This document shows, piece by piece, positions 53,704 to 62,403 of a DNA stretch of 64,000 nt. Position 1 is the first letter of the stretch; every line of letters begins with the position of its first letter. Origin of the DNA: Pseudomonas sp. ERMR1:02. GTDB lineage: Bacteria; Pseudomonadota; Gammaproteobacteria; Pseudomonadales; Pseudomonadaceae. A program made the position numbers and the translations under genes. The stretch covers positions 1 through 64,000 of the forward strand of contig NZ_NKJI01000024.1 in NCBI RefSeq assembly GCF_002277815.1, read 5' to 3'. The notes below the pieces were generated by a model. The model was not told the origin of the DNA. It saw nothing but the letters and a program-made list of their open reading frames with translations, and made no database searches.

Positions 53704-55235
53704 ATGAACAACAGGCACATGGCAATCACATGCTTACTAACCGGGTCGTTATTTTTATCGGTAAACATTTCTGCGACAGATCTCGGCAAGGGACTGATCA
53801 ATGGAACTGACTCGGTATATTTAAATAACCAAAACAACGAGTACAACCAATGGAACGGCATCGGGCAAATTTATTGGGGAGACGATCCACAATGCACCGC
53901 CAGCTTGCTGGACACTCGAGACAAAAATAATAATGCTGTGGGCCCTGGTTATTTACTGACCGCGGCAGAGTGTGCAATAGGGGTGAGATTCGCCCCTCAC
54001 ATACTCCAGCCACAACCCGTACCAGAGACGGTTAGATTCAATCTCTTCAATGACACACCGGACGGCTATAAAAATTATAAAATCCGTAAAACAACCTGGA
54101 CAAATTACGAACGTATCAATCTCGCGATCCTGGAGCTGGAGTCTCCTCTTGCCACATTACTGGAAGATGGGATAACACCGATCAAAATGGCACCGCAAGT
54201 GCAAAAGGCACCCAGCGACGTGCTGGTTTTCGGTACTGGAAATAAACATCAGGAAGCGGGACTGCGCGTAAAAGCGTGTCTTCAGGAACCTACGGGGCAC
54301 CTTTGATCGAAGGGGACCGCATCTACCTGAACACCCTGAAAAACCAATGCAAGGAAGAGAATTTTTACTCCGCAGGGGCTCCCGTACTTGACCGCAAGAG
54401 CGGAAACATTCTCAGTGTGCTGACGAAAAATACATATGGATCGACTATCGATAAACAATGCTTCGACGATGCCCCGTGCGAAGTAAAAAATGGTCAGCCC
54501 GAATGGTCACCAGAGACTCAATATGGCGCCCCCGTCGATTCATTGGGGAGCTGCTTCAGCGAAGGTGTCTTCACTACCTCCTCAAACTCGTGCACATTTG
54601 AGAGCACTTTCAAAGTGACGGGTTTGGACAATCGCTCGCGATACAAAGTTGTATCCCCAACCGCGGAAAAAACAAATTTACGCGCTTACTTTTCCTTGAG
54701 CACTCCTTATTATCGATTCAAAACCGTACGCGACCCCATGCAATGCAGCCTGCCCAATGGTTACAGCAATAGCAGCAGCGCAACCGACGCAGTTATTAGA
54801 GCGCCAGTAGCCCAGGAACCAGGCATGCATTTTGTTTGCATTGCAGGTATTGAATCTGAAGCACAAACGCTCACCACCGAGCGACTGAAAAGCACTTTGA
54901 TCCTTCCAGCTCAACTTGTAAAAAGCATACCAGTCAGAGTTCCACTGGAGCCAAACTATGTCTATTTCCCCGACAAAACCTATGGCCTGCAATTCGAACA
55001 GGAACTGCCATTCAATGTTGGAATTTATTACTATAAAAGCCCAATCAAGGATTTAGACTGCGGCACCATAGACAAAAAAGATTATTCTTTTACAAATGTG
55101 AGCATTACGTTTAAAGCCGAAGAATTCCCGTTCACGCTATGCAGCAAAAACATGGACCTGAGTTATCGCATTTCCGCAGAGGTTCGTACTGATTACTTCA
55201 AGCCGGATGGCCGACTGACTCCGAATATACGTTAA
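53704..55235 (+). CDS. Secreted trypsin-fold protein without catalytic triad (pseudoprotease), frameshifted once
   Basis: About 510 residues with a signal peptide (residues 1-25) and a chymotrypsin-like domain. Expected triad positions are all changed: the His region reads LLTAAECA (Glu89 for TAAHC), the Asp region RINLAILELE (Asn139 for DIALL) and the Ser region YSAGAPVLD (Ala224 for GDSGGP/GSSGSP). A cysteine-rich C-terminal half of about 280 residues follows, with no recognised domain. One A is missing at 54270-54273 (VK-SVSSGTYGAPL). The ATG at 53704 is chosen because AAGGA lies six bases upstream; it abuts the ATG at 53698. The gene is AT-richer than neighbours and stands alone with its own terminator. 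Confidence 0.75.
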
Positions 55236-55242
55236 TAGCAAA

Positions 55243-55277
55243 CTCCGTCAGTCTGATCGGGACTGACGGAGCTTTTT
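55243..55277 (+). terminator. Rho-independent terminator after the pseudoprotease gene
   Basis: Perfect 11-bp stem CTCCGTCAGTC/GACTGACGGAG (55243-55253 and 55261-55271), then a C and T5. Confidence 0.92.
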
Positions 55278-55286
55278 CCATTCTGA

Positions 55287-55904
55287 TCAGGCGACCGACG
55301 CAAGCGCTGGCACACCACTGTGAAAGCGAAACTCCACATCCGGCGACTCAATCAACTCCTGTTCTGCAGCACGAACCTTATCGATTATCTGAGCAATGTC
55401 CTTGGCATCCCCATACTGATAAGCCAGTTTCAGATAGCCCTGGAAATGCCGAGCCTCGCTTTTCAGCAGGCCGAAGTAGAACTTGCCCAGTTCTTCGTCC
55501 AGATGCGGCACCAGTGCCTCGAAACGCTCGCAACTGCGGGCCTCGATGAACGCGCCGACCACCAGTGTATCCACCAGCTTCACCGGTTCGTGACTGCGCA
55601 CCACTTTGCGCAGCCCCGAAGCGTAACGCCCGGCGGACAACTGGCGCAGCTCGATCTTGCGCTTTTTCATCAGGCGCATGACTTGTTCGTGGTGCACCAG
55701 CTCTTCCCGGGCCAGTCGCGACATCATGTTGATCAGGTCGACGTGGGAGTGATATTTGGCAATCAGGCTCAGCGCGGTGCTGGCCGCCTTGAATTCGCAA
55801 TTCTTGTGGTCGACCAGCAGGGTTTCCTGATCGGCGAGCGCGGCCTGGATCCAGCCGTCAGGGGTGCGACAGCCAAGGAATTCGTGAATTTCGGGAAGGA
55901 TCAT
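55287..55904 (-). CDS. miaE: tRNA-(ms2io6A37) hydroxylase
   Basis: Non-haem diiron monooxygenase that hydroxylates the isopentenyl group of ms2i6A37 in tRNAs reading codons that start with U. About 205 residues from the ATG at 55904 (MILPEIHEFLGCRTPDGW); an ATG three codons earlier is also possible. The ferritin-like four-helix bundle supplies the iron ligands in NCEFKAAS, EELVHHEQV, EARSCERF and EARHFQGYL. Single gene, followed by nothing in the same direction. Confidence 0.93.
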   Translation of the reverse strand: MILPEIHEFLGCRTPDGWIQAALADQETLLVDHKNCEFKAASTALSLIAKYHSHVDLINMMSRLAREELVHHEQVMRLMKKRKIELRQLSAGRYASGLRKVVRSHEPVKLVDTLVVGAFIEARSCERFEALVPHLDEELGKFYFGLLKSEARHFQGYLKLAYQYGDAKDIAQIIDKVRAAEQELIESPDVEFRFHSGVPALASVA

Positions 55905-56067
55905 GGGGCCCACGGGATAAAAGGTCTAAAACGAAGGGCGCCGATTATACCGGCCTGCCGACAGACCACCAGTCGCCGGGCGTTGATATGTATCAACACA
56001 CCGGTCGACGGGCAGCAACTATAGTTGTGCAACGCCGTGCTTTTTTCATTTTCAGGAGATCCCGCTC

Positions 56068-56931
56068 ATGCAAGCCATACGCAGCATCTTGGTGGTCATC
56101 GAACCCGAACACTCGGAAAGCCTGGCGCTCAAACGGGCAAAGTTAATTGCCGGCGTGACCCAGGCGCATCTGCATCTGCTGGTGTGTGACCCCAGGCATG
56201 ATCACAGCGCCATGCTGAGCGTGCTCAAGGCCGCTTTGCTCGAGGACGGTTACAGCGTCACCACCGAGCAGGCATGGAATCAGAGCCTGCATGAAACCAT
56301 CGTCGATGTGCAGCAGGCGGAAGGCTGTGGTCTGGTGGTCAAGCAGCATTTTCCCGACAGTGCGCTGAAAAAGGCGCTGTTGACCCCCGCGGACTGGAAG
56401 TTGCTGCGCCACTGCCCGACCCCGGTGCTGCTGGTAAAAACCGCCGGCTCGTGGAAGGACAAGGTGATTCTGGCGGCCGTCGACGTCGGCAACGCAGATC
56501 CTGAACACCGCCACCTGCACAACTCCATCATCGACTCCGGCTATGACATCGCCAGCTTGGCCAAGGCTCACCTGCATGTAATCAGCGCCCATCCTTCTCC
56601 AATGTTGTCTTCACCCGATCCCACGCTGCAGCTCAGCGAAACCATTGAGGCGCGCTATCGCGAACAGTGCAAAGCGTTCCAGGCGGAATTCGACATCGAC
56701 GATAAACACCTGCACATCGCGGAAGGTCCGGCGGATGTACTGATTCCGTTCATGGTGCACAAACTGCAGGCGGCAGTGACGGTGATCGGCACGGTGGCGC
56801 GTAGCGGGTTGTCGGGGACGTTGATTGGCAATACGGCGGAAGTGGTGCTTGATGAGGTGGAAAGTGATGTGTTGGTGCTCAAGCCTCAGGAGGTTGAGGA
56901 TCATCTGGAGGAGATTGCCGGCAAGCATTGA
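56068..56931 (+). CDS. Tandem UspA-domain universal stress protein (UspE-like)
   Basis: A 287-residue cytoplasmic protein with two Usp domains, at residues about 1-145 and 150-285. The second ends with the nucleotide-loop pattern GTVARSGLSGTLIGNTAEVV and SDVLVLKP. The first domain lacks a clean G-2x-G-9x-G loop, as in E. coli UspE. An AGGAG RBS precedes the ATG. Such proteins are often induced by anaerobiosis or starvation. Confidence 0.9.
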   Translation: MQAIRSILVVIEPEHSESLALKRAKLIAGVTQAHLHLLVCDPRHDHSAMLSVLKAALLEDGYSVTTEQAWNQSLHETIVDVQQAEGCGLVVKQHFPDSALKKALLTPADWKLLRHCPTPVLLVKTAGSWKDKVILAAVDVGNADPEHRHLHNSIIDSGYDIASLAKAHLHVISAHPSPMLSSPDPTLQLSETIEARYREQCKAFQAEFDIDDKHLHIAEGPADVLIPFMVHKLQAAVTVIGTVARSGLSGTLIGNTAEVVLDEVESDVLVLKPQEVEDHLEEIAGKH

Positions 56932-56955
56932 GATTTACGGCGCCAGTTCTATCGC

Positions 56956-57019
56956 CTTCGCTGGCAAGCCAGGTCCTACAGGGGTACGCGTTCATGTAGG
57001 AGCCGGCTTGCTGGCGAAG
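56956..57019. repeat. REPIN (inverted REP pair)
   Basis: Arms CTTCGCTGGCAAGCCAGGTC (from 56956) and GAGCCGGCTTGCTGGCGAAG (to 57019), between the convergent Usp and DUF1289 genes. Confidence 0.88.
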
Positions 57020-57023
57020 CTTT

Positions 57024-57494
57024 TCAGCCGCCAAACGCATCCTTGAGGAAACCGGGCGCGATATACCGGTGGTAATGCGCCTCGGAGAGCAGGAAAAACT
57101 CCCGATCGATGGCATCGCGCAATTCAGGCAGGTTCCACTCGCGGAACTCCGGCAGCAGCACCATCCCGTAGGCTTCCAGGTTATTGATGACCCGCGCCCC
57201 CCGGGCGATCAACTGGTATGCCCAGCAATAGGCCGACTGATGCGGCACAAAACGGATCTTTCGTTGCTCCAGCTGGGTTTTCAGCAGCGACGCATCGAAA
57301 ATTTCGACCTTGGCCGCCATCACTTGGGACAACAGCTGCTCAAGACGCAGCCATACCGCACGTTTTTCTTCTTCGTTGTAGCCGTTCCAGTGAATCACTT
57401 CATGGTGGAAACGCTTGCAGCCACGGCACACCAGGTCACCGTAGACAGTGGAGCAAAGGCCGACGCACGGCGTCTTGATGGTCTGATTGGGCAT
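57024..57494 (-). CDS. DUF1289 domain protein
   Basis: A 156-residue protein from the ATG at 57494 (MPNQTIKTPCVGLCSTVYGD). DUF1289 is the N-terminal cysteine cluster TPCVGLCS...DLVCRGCKRF, likely a small metal site, followed by W-x-R-L-like residues. The C-terminal 90 residues are conserved in Pseudomonas. Function unknown. Divergent from acnB across a long leader region. Confidence 0.88.
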   Translation of the reverse strand: MPNQTIKTPCVGLCSTVYGDLVCRGCKRFHHEVIHWNGYNEEEKRAVWLRLEQLLSQVMAAKVEIFDASLLKTQLEQRKIRFVPHQSAYCWAYQLIARGARVINNLEAYGMVLLPEFREWNLPELRDAIDREFFLLSEAHYHRYIAPGFLKDAFGG

Positions 57495-57592
57495 AGGTAG
57501 GCAGAACACGAAAAAGCAAAACAGGCCGGCATGTTAGCCCTTTGTCTGAGATTCATCACCCCTCAAAGTGCAGGGGCGCAGGGCCTGGCGGG

Positions 57593-57661
57593 CTTTGGTG
57601 ACGACCGCCACCAAAGTCCAATAGGTCCTGACTTACCTTTAATTTTTTTTTGCCGTAGAAT
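57593..57661 (+). promoter_or_regulatory. Candidate acnB promoter and upstream dyad
   Basis: A perfect dyad CTTTGGTG-N8-CACCAAAG (57593-57600 and 57609-57616) lies just before a possible sigma-70 promoter, TTACCT-N17-TAGAAT (57633-57638 and 57656-57661). Transcription from here would give a leader of about 285 bases that includes the folded element at 57693-57832. Confidence 0.35.
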
Positions 57662-57692
57662 CAGCCTGCCTTTTTAGGCGCCAATGTCCGTT

Positions 57693-57832
57693 AGAAGCTG
57701 TTTTCAAAGCGTCACGAGCACAGTCGTTCCTTCAGAGCGGTGTTGGCGATGGGTTTTTCCAGCGGGGAAAAGCCTAACGCCAACCCTCATCAGCTCCCGT
57801 TCTGCAGGCGTAAAACTTTGAAAGCAGCTTCT
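57693..57832 (+). other. Strongly folded 140-nt element in the acnB leader (candidate structured RNA)
   Basis: Nested pairing over the whole length. The outer helix has 17 pairs, 57693-57709 with 57816-57832, one of them G-U. The middle helix has 8 pairs, 57733-57740 with 57797-57804, one of them G-U, extended by CCT/AGG after one mismatch. The apical helix GTTGGCG/CGCCAAC (57742-57748 with 57778-57784) carries a 9-bp hairpin, 57752-57760 with 57766-57774, loop AGCGG. It starts about 30 bases after a candidate promoter and ends about 120 bases before the acnB start. It could be a leader RNA, a small RNA or a palindromic mobile repeat. Confidence 0.55.
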
Positions 57833-57952
57833 GTAAGGAATTGTCGGTAATTCTGGCTAAGTGGCCCACAACGCCCTGCAGCGCATGAGTACGGCAATTT
57901 CGGGATGAGCGTCCCGGACACCCATTTGGGACCACTGATGAGGGTAATAACT

Positions 57953-60553
57953 GTGCTTGAAGCCTACCGCAAACATATCGAAGAGCGCGCAGCACTGGGT
58001 ATCGTTCCCCAGCCGCTTAACGCCGAACAAACTGCAGGCCTGGTCGAGCTGCTGAAAAATCCCCCGGCTGGCGAAGAAGCTTTCCTCGTTGACCTGATCA
58101 CCAATCGCATTCCACCAGGCGTGGACGAAGCTGCCTATGTCAAGGCCGGTTTCCTGTCTGCCTTGGCCAAGGGCGAAGTCTCCTCCCCTCTGCTGGACAA
58201 GAAGCGCGCTGTTGAACTGCTCGGCACCATGCAGGGCGGCTACAACATCGTGACCCTGGTTGACCTGCTGGACGACGCCGAGCTGGCGCCAGTCGCTGCC
58301 GCGCAACTCAAGCACACCCTGTTGATGTTCGACGCCTTCCACGACGTGGCCGAAAAAGCCAAGAACGGTAACGTTCACGCTCAAGGCGTGCTGCAATCCT
58401 GGGCTGATGGCGAGTGGTTCAAGAACCGCCCGACTCTGGCCGACAAGATCAGCCTGCGCGTGTTCAAGGTGACTGGCGAGACCAACACCGACGACCTGTC
58501 CCCTGCTCCTGATGCCTGGTCCCGCCCGGACATCCCGCTGCACGCCCTGGCCATGCTGAAAATGGCTCGCGACGGCATCGTGCCAGACGCACAAGGCGTC
58601 ACTGGCCCAATGAAGCAGATCGAAGAAATGCGCAACGCCGGCTTCCCGATCGCCTACGTAGGCGACGTGGTCGGTACCGGTTCTTCGCGTAAATCGGCCA
58701 CCAACTCGGTACTGTGGTTCTTCGGCGACGACGTTCCTTACGTGCCGAACAAGCGTGCCGGCGGTTTCTGCTTCGGCAGCAAGATCGCTCCGATCTTCTA
58801 CAACACCATGGAAGATGCTGGCGCACTGCCTATCGAATTCGACGTTTCCAACATGCACATGGGCGACGTGATCGACCTGTACCCGCATGCTGGCAAAGTC
58901 TGCAAGCACGGCACCGACGAAGTCCTGACCACCTTCGAAATGAAGACCCCGGTTCTGTTGGACGAAGTACGTGCCGGCGGCCGTATTCCGCTGATCATCG
59001 GCCGTGGCCTGACCGAGAAGGCTCGCGCCGAGCTGGGTCTGCCACCGTTCGACCTGTTCAAGAAGCCGGAAGCACCGGCCGAAAGCACCAAGGGTTTCAC
59101 CCTGGCGCAGAAAATGGTCGGCAAGGCGTGTGGCGTAGTGGGTGTGCGTCCTGGCACCTACTGCGAACCGAAAATGACCACCGTGGGTTCTCAGGACACC
59201 ACCGGTCCTATGACCCGTGACGAGCTGAAAGACCTGGCGTGCCTGGGCTTCTCGGCCGATCTGGTCATGCAGTCGTTCTGCCACACCGCGGCTTATCCGA
59301 AGCCGATCGACGTCACCACCCACCACACCCTGCCTGACTTCATCATAACCCGCGGCGGCGTTTCCCTGCGTCCGGGCGACGGCATCATCCACTCGTGGTT
59401 GAACCGTATGCTGCTGCCAGACACTGTCGGTACCGGTGGTGACTCGCACACCCGTTTCCCGATGGGCATTTCGTTCCCTGCCGGTTCCGGTCTGGTCGCG
59501 TTCGCCGCAGCCACTGGCGTTATGCCGCTGGACATGCCGGAATCGATCCTGGTGCGCTTCAAAGGCAAAATGCAACCGGGCGTCACCCTGCGTGACCTGG
59601 TTCATGCCATTCCTTACTTCGCGATTCAGTCGGGCCTGTTGACCGTCGAGAAGAAAGGCAAGAAAAACGCTTTCTCCGGCCGCATCCTGGAGATCGAAGG
59701 CCTGGACAACCTGAGCATCGAACAGGCTTTCGAGCTGTCCGACGCCTCGGCCGAACGTTCGGCTGCCGGTTGCACCATCAAGCTGTCGAAAGAGTCGATC
59801 ACCGAGTACCTGCAATCGAACATCACCTTGCTGCGCTGGATGATTGGCGAAGGCTACGGCGATGTACGTACTCTGGAACGTCGCGCTCAAGCGATGGAAG
59901 CCTGGATCGCCAACCCTGAGTTGATGGTTGCCGATGCCGACGCGGAATACGCCGAAGTCATCGAAATCGACCTGGCCGACATCAAGGAGCCAGTACTCTG
60001 CGCGCCGAACGATCCGGACGACGCCCGTCTGCTGTCCAGCGTTGCTGGCGAGAAGATCGACGAAGTGTTCATCGGTTCCTGCATGACCAACATTGGTCAC
60101 TTCCGCGCCGCCGGTAAACTGCTGGAACAGGTCAAGGGTCAGCTGCCTACCCGTCTGTGGCTGTCGCCGCCGACCAAGATGGACGCTCACCAGTTGACCG
60201 AAGAAGGCTACTACGGCATCTACGGCAAGGCTGGCGCGCGCATGGAAATGCCAGGCTGCTCGCTGTGCATGGGTAACCAGGCACGTGTAGAGCCGAATTC
60301 GACTGTTGTGTCGACTTCGACCCGTAACTTCCCGAACCGTCTGGGTGACGGCGCAAACGTCTACCTGGCTTCGGCCGAGCTGGCGTCCGTGGCTTCCATC
60401 CTGGGTCGCCTGCCGACCGTCGAGGAGTACATGGAATACGCTGGCAAGATCGACAGCATGGCGGCCGATGTCTACCGCTACCTGTCCTTCGACCAGATCG
60501 CCGAGTTCCGTGAAGCTGCAGCGAACGCCAACATTCCGGTCGTTCAAGCCTAA
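57953..60553 (+). CDS. acnB: Bifunctional aconitate hydratase 2/2-methylisocitrate dehydratase
   Basis: Main TCA-cycle aconitase, interconverting citrate and isocitrate in the cytoplasm, and able to hydrate 2-methylaconitate. 866 residues from the GTG at 57953 (VLEAYRKHIEERAALGIVPQ), with AGGG upstream; the upstream in-frame ATGs do not match the family. AcnB-type order: N-terminal HEAT-like domain, swivelling domain, then catalytic domains. The [4Fe-4S] cysteines are in SFCHTAAYPKP and GCSLCMGNQAR. AATAACT just before the start partly matches the Hfq/Crc site AAYAAYAA. Terminator follows. Confidence 0.96.
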   Translation: MLEAYRKHIEERAALGIVPQPLNAEQTAGLVELLKNPPAGEEAFLVDLITNRIPPGVDEAAYVKAGFLSALAKGEVSSPLLDKKRAVELLGTMQGGYNIVTLVDLLDDAELAPVAAAQLKHTLLMFDAFHDVAEKAKNGNVHAQGVLQSWADGEWFKNRPTLADKISLRVFKVTGETNTDDLSPAPDAWSRPDIPLHALAMLKMARDGIVPDAQGVTGPMKQIEEMRNAGFPIAYVGDVVGTGSSRKSATNSVLWFFGDDVPYVPNKRAGGFCFGSKIAPIFYNTMEDAGALPIEFDVSNMHMGDVIDLYPHAGKVCKHGTDEVLTTFEMKTPVLLDEVRAGGRIPLIIGRGLTEKARAELGLPPFDLFKKPEAPAESTKGFTLAQKMVGKACGVVGVRPGTYCEPKMTTVGSQDTTGPMTRDELKDLACLGFSADLVMQSFCHTAAYPKPIDVTTHHTLPDFIITRGGVSLRPGDGIIHSWLNRMLLPDTVGTGGDSHTRFPMGISFPAGSGLVAFAAATGVMPLDMPESILVRFKGKMQPGVTLRDLVHAIPYFAIQSGLLTVEKKGKKNAFSGRILEIEGLDNLSIEQAFELSDASAERSAAGCTIKLSKESITEYLQSNITLLRWMIGEGYGDVRTLERRAQAMEAWIANPELMVADADAEYAEVIEIDLADIKEPVLCAPNDPDDARLLSSVAGEKIDEVFIGSCMTNIGHFRAAGKLLEQVKGQLPTRLWLSPPTKMDAHQLTEEGYYGIYGKAGARMEMPGCSLCMGNQARVEPNSTVVSTSTRNFPNRLGDGANVYLASAELASVASILGRLPTVEEYMEYAGKIDSMAADVYRYLSFDQIAEFREAAANANIPVVQA

Positions 60554-60571
60554 CGTTACACAGCAATGAAA

Positions 60572-60607
60572 AACGCCGCCCATCGTCAGATGAGCGGCGT
60601 TTTTTTA
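60572..60607 (+). terminator. Rho-independent terminator after acnB
   Basis: Stem AACGCCGC/GCGGCGTT (60572-60579 and 60594-60601) with an inner CATC/GATG stem, followed by a T run. Confidence 0.92.
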
Positions 60608-60626
60608 TACCTGTACATTGATCAAA

Positions 60627-60653
60627 TGTGGGAGCGGCGGTGCCGCTCCCACA
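60627..60653. repeat. Single palindromic REP hairpin
   Basis: TGTGGGAGCGGC and GCCGCTCCCACA with a GGT centre, a perfect short hairpin between the convergent acnB and SulP genes. Confidence 0.82.
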
Positions 60654-60655
60654 GG

Positions 60656-62374
60656 TCATGCGTTCAATTCGAGCGCCTGCTGCACCGCACCGTCCACACT
60701 CAACCCACTCAGAATCACGCCTGTGGCCTGCACTTCGGGGAGCTCCGATAGCGCGCTTAGCACTTTCTCCTTAAGACGAGCCAGAATCAGCCGCTTGCCT
60801 TCGAGATGCACACGCACAAAAAACTCCTGCATCGCCTCAATGCTGGTGCCATCCAGATCAGGCGACTCTTCCAGACTGATAATCACCGTATGAATCGGCG
60901 CTTGTGAATGCCGAATCAAGTGCAAGGCTGCGCCGAGAATCCGCTCGACGTTGGCAAAGAACAACGCTTCGCCCGGACGGACAATCAGCACGCCCGGTTC
61001 CGTTTTCGCCGTTGGATGTCGTTGCAGGTCGACAAAATCGTGGCTGTCATCAATGCGGCCGAGAATCTGGATATCCGCTGCCGACATTTGCCTGAGCATC
61101 AACAACACACTGATTGCCACCGCCACCAGCAAACCGTCGAGTACACCCAACACCAATACCGCCCCCACGGCGCAAATCACCAACAGTCGGTCACGATGCC
61201 AGATGAAATAGCGCCCCAGCGGTTGCAGGCTCAAGCCACGACCCAGTGCGTGGATGACGATGGCGGCGAGGATCGGCTCCGGCGTCAGGGCGATAAAAGG
61301 CAGCACTGTCAAGACGATGAGCAACACCACCAGCGCCGCCACGCCACCGGCCAGGCGCGAGGTCGCGCCTGCGGCCTCATTGGCTGATGTCGCCGAATAC
61401 CCTGCTCCCACGGGCATGCCGTGGAACAGGCCGGACAGCAGATTGGAAGCACCGAGCGCCAGCAGGTCCCGGTTTGACGTGATGCGATCACCGTGTTTAA
61501 GCGCGTAGGAACTGATGGAACCGTAGGACTCCGCGTACAGGATCATCACCATGGCAAACGCCAGTTCACCCAGACGCAACCAGTCAGCGAACGGCAGCAC
61601 CGGAAACCTTGGCACGTCCAGGCTGAGGTCGATCACCCCGATCAACTTCACCCCATACGCCGGCAGGTTCAGCCAATGGCCAGCGGCGATGCCAATCACC
61701 ACCACCAGCAAACCGCCGGGAAGGCGTCGAAACCTTGCAAACAGCCGTAACAACACCAAAGCCACGGCGGCAACACCGACTGCGACCCAATTCCATTGCG
61801 GCAGTTGTTCGAGCAGTTGCGGCAGAAACCGTACCAGGTTGGCATCGTTCAGATGCACACCAACCACACTGGCGATCTGCTTGAAAATGATGGTCAGCGC
61901 CAGGCCGAAGGCAAAACCGCGCAACACGGGTTTGGCGATGAACGACGTCACGCTGCCGAATTTGAACAGACCGGCCAGCAAAAACAATACACCGGTCATC
62001 AGCACCAGTCCGATCGCCAGGGTCGAGCGCAATTGCGGGTCGCCATTGGCCAGAGTCGCGGTCGCGGCAGCCAGGACGGCGGCTGACGATGAGGTCGCCG
62101 ACACAATGGCAAAGCGGCTGGTGCCGAATAGGCCATAGCACAACAATCCGGCGAACAGGGCGATGACTCCGGCCTGGGGGGCGAGTGCCGCAATGCTCGA
62201 GTAAGCGACCGCTTCGGGCAACAGCAGACCGGCAATCGACAACCCGGCCAGCAGGTCCTGCCATCGATTGGGTTGCTCGGAGGGGTTTTGAGGCGAGGCG
62301 CTAGACAATCCGCTGTCTCCAGGCGAAAAAAAGCCGCTGCACGTATAACGCGCAACGGCCACTGTAGCTGTCAT
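60656..62374 (-). CDS. SulP family inorganic anion transporter with STAS domain
   Basis: A 572-residue inner-membrane transporter from the ATG at 62374. The membrane domain has about 14 segments. It starts with the SulP signature region (DLLAGLSIAGLLLPEAVAYS) and contains GMPVGAGYSATSANEAAGA. The C-terminal STAS domain (residues about 440-570) includes VLIVRPGEALFFANVERI and DLDGTSIEAMQEF. Substrates in the family are sulphate, bicarbonate or dicarboxylates. It ends close to acnB's terminator. Confidence 0.92.
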   Translation of the reverse strand: MTATVAVARYTCSGFFSPGDSGLSSASPQNPSEQPNRWQDLLAGLSIAGLLLPEAVAYSSIAALAPQAGVIALFAGLLCYGLFGTSRFAIVSATSSSAAVLAAATATLANGDPQLRSTLAIGLVLMTGVLFLLAGLFKFGSVTSFIAKPVLRGFAFGLALTIIFKQIASVVGVHLNDANLVRFLPQLLEQLPQWNWVAVGVAAVALVLLRLFARFRRLPGGLLVVVIGIAAGHWLNLPAYGVKLIGVIDLSLDVPRFPVLPFADWLRLGELAFAMVMILYAESYGSISSYALKHGDRITSNRDLLALGASNLLSGLFHGMPVGAGYSATSANEAAGATSRLAGGVAALVVLLIVLTVLPFIALTPEPILAAIVIHALGRGLSLQPLGRYFIWHRDRLLVICAVGAVLVLGVLDGLLVAVAISVLLMLRQMSAADIQILGRIDDSHDFVDLQRHPTAKTEPGVLIVRPGEALFFANVERILGAALHLIRHSQAPIHTVIISLEESPDLDGTSIEAMQEFFVRVHLEGKRLILARLKEKVLSALSELPEVQATGVILSGLSVDGAVQQALELNA

Positions 62375-62403
62375 TCCGGCACGACGCGAGCCGCGCCGAA
62401 CGA

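Noticed and set aside
57857..60583. Minus-strand open frame of 908 codons opposite acnB
   Set aside because: It mirrors the codon pattern of acnB, has no start context and its translation is rich in H, Q, R and V with no known domain. It is an antisense artefact of high GC.
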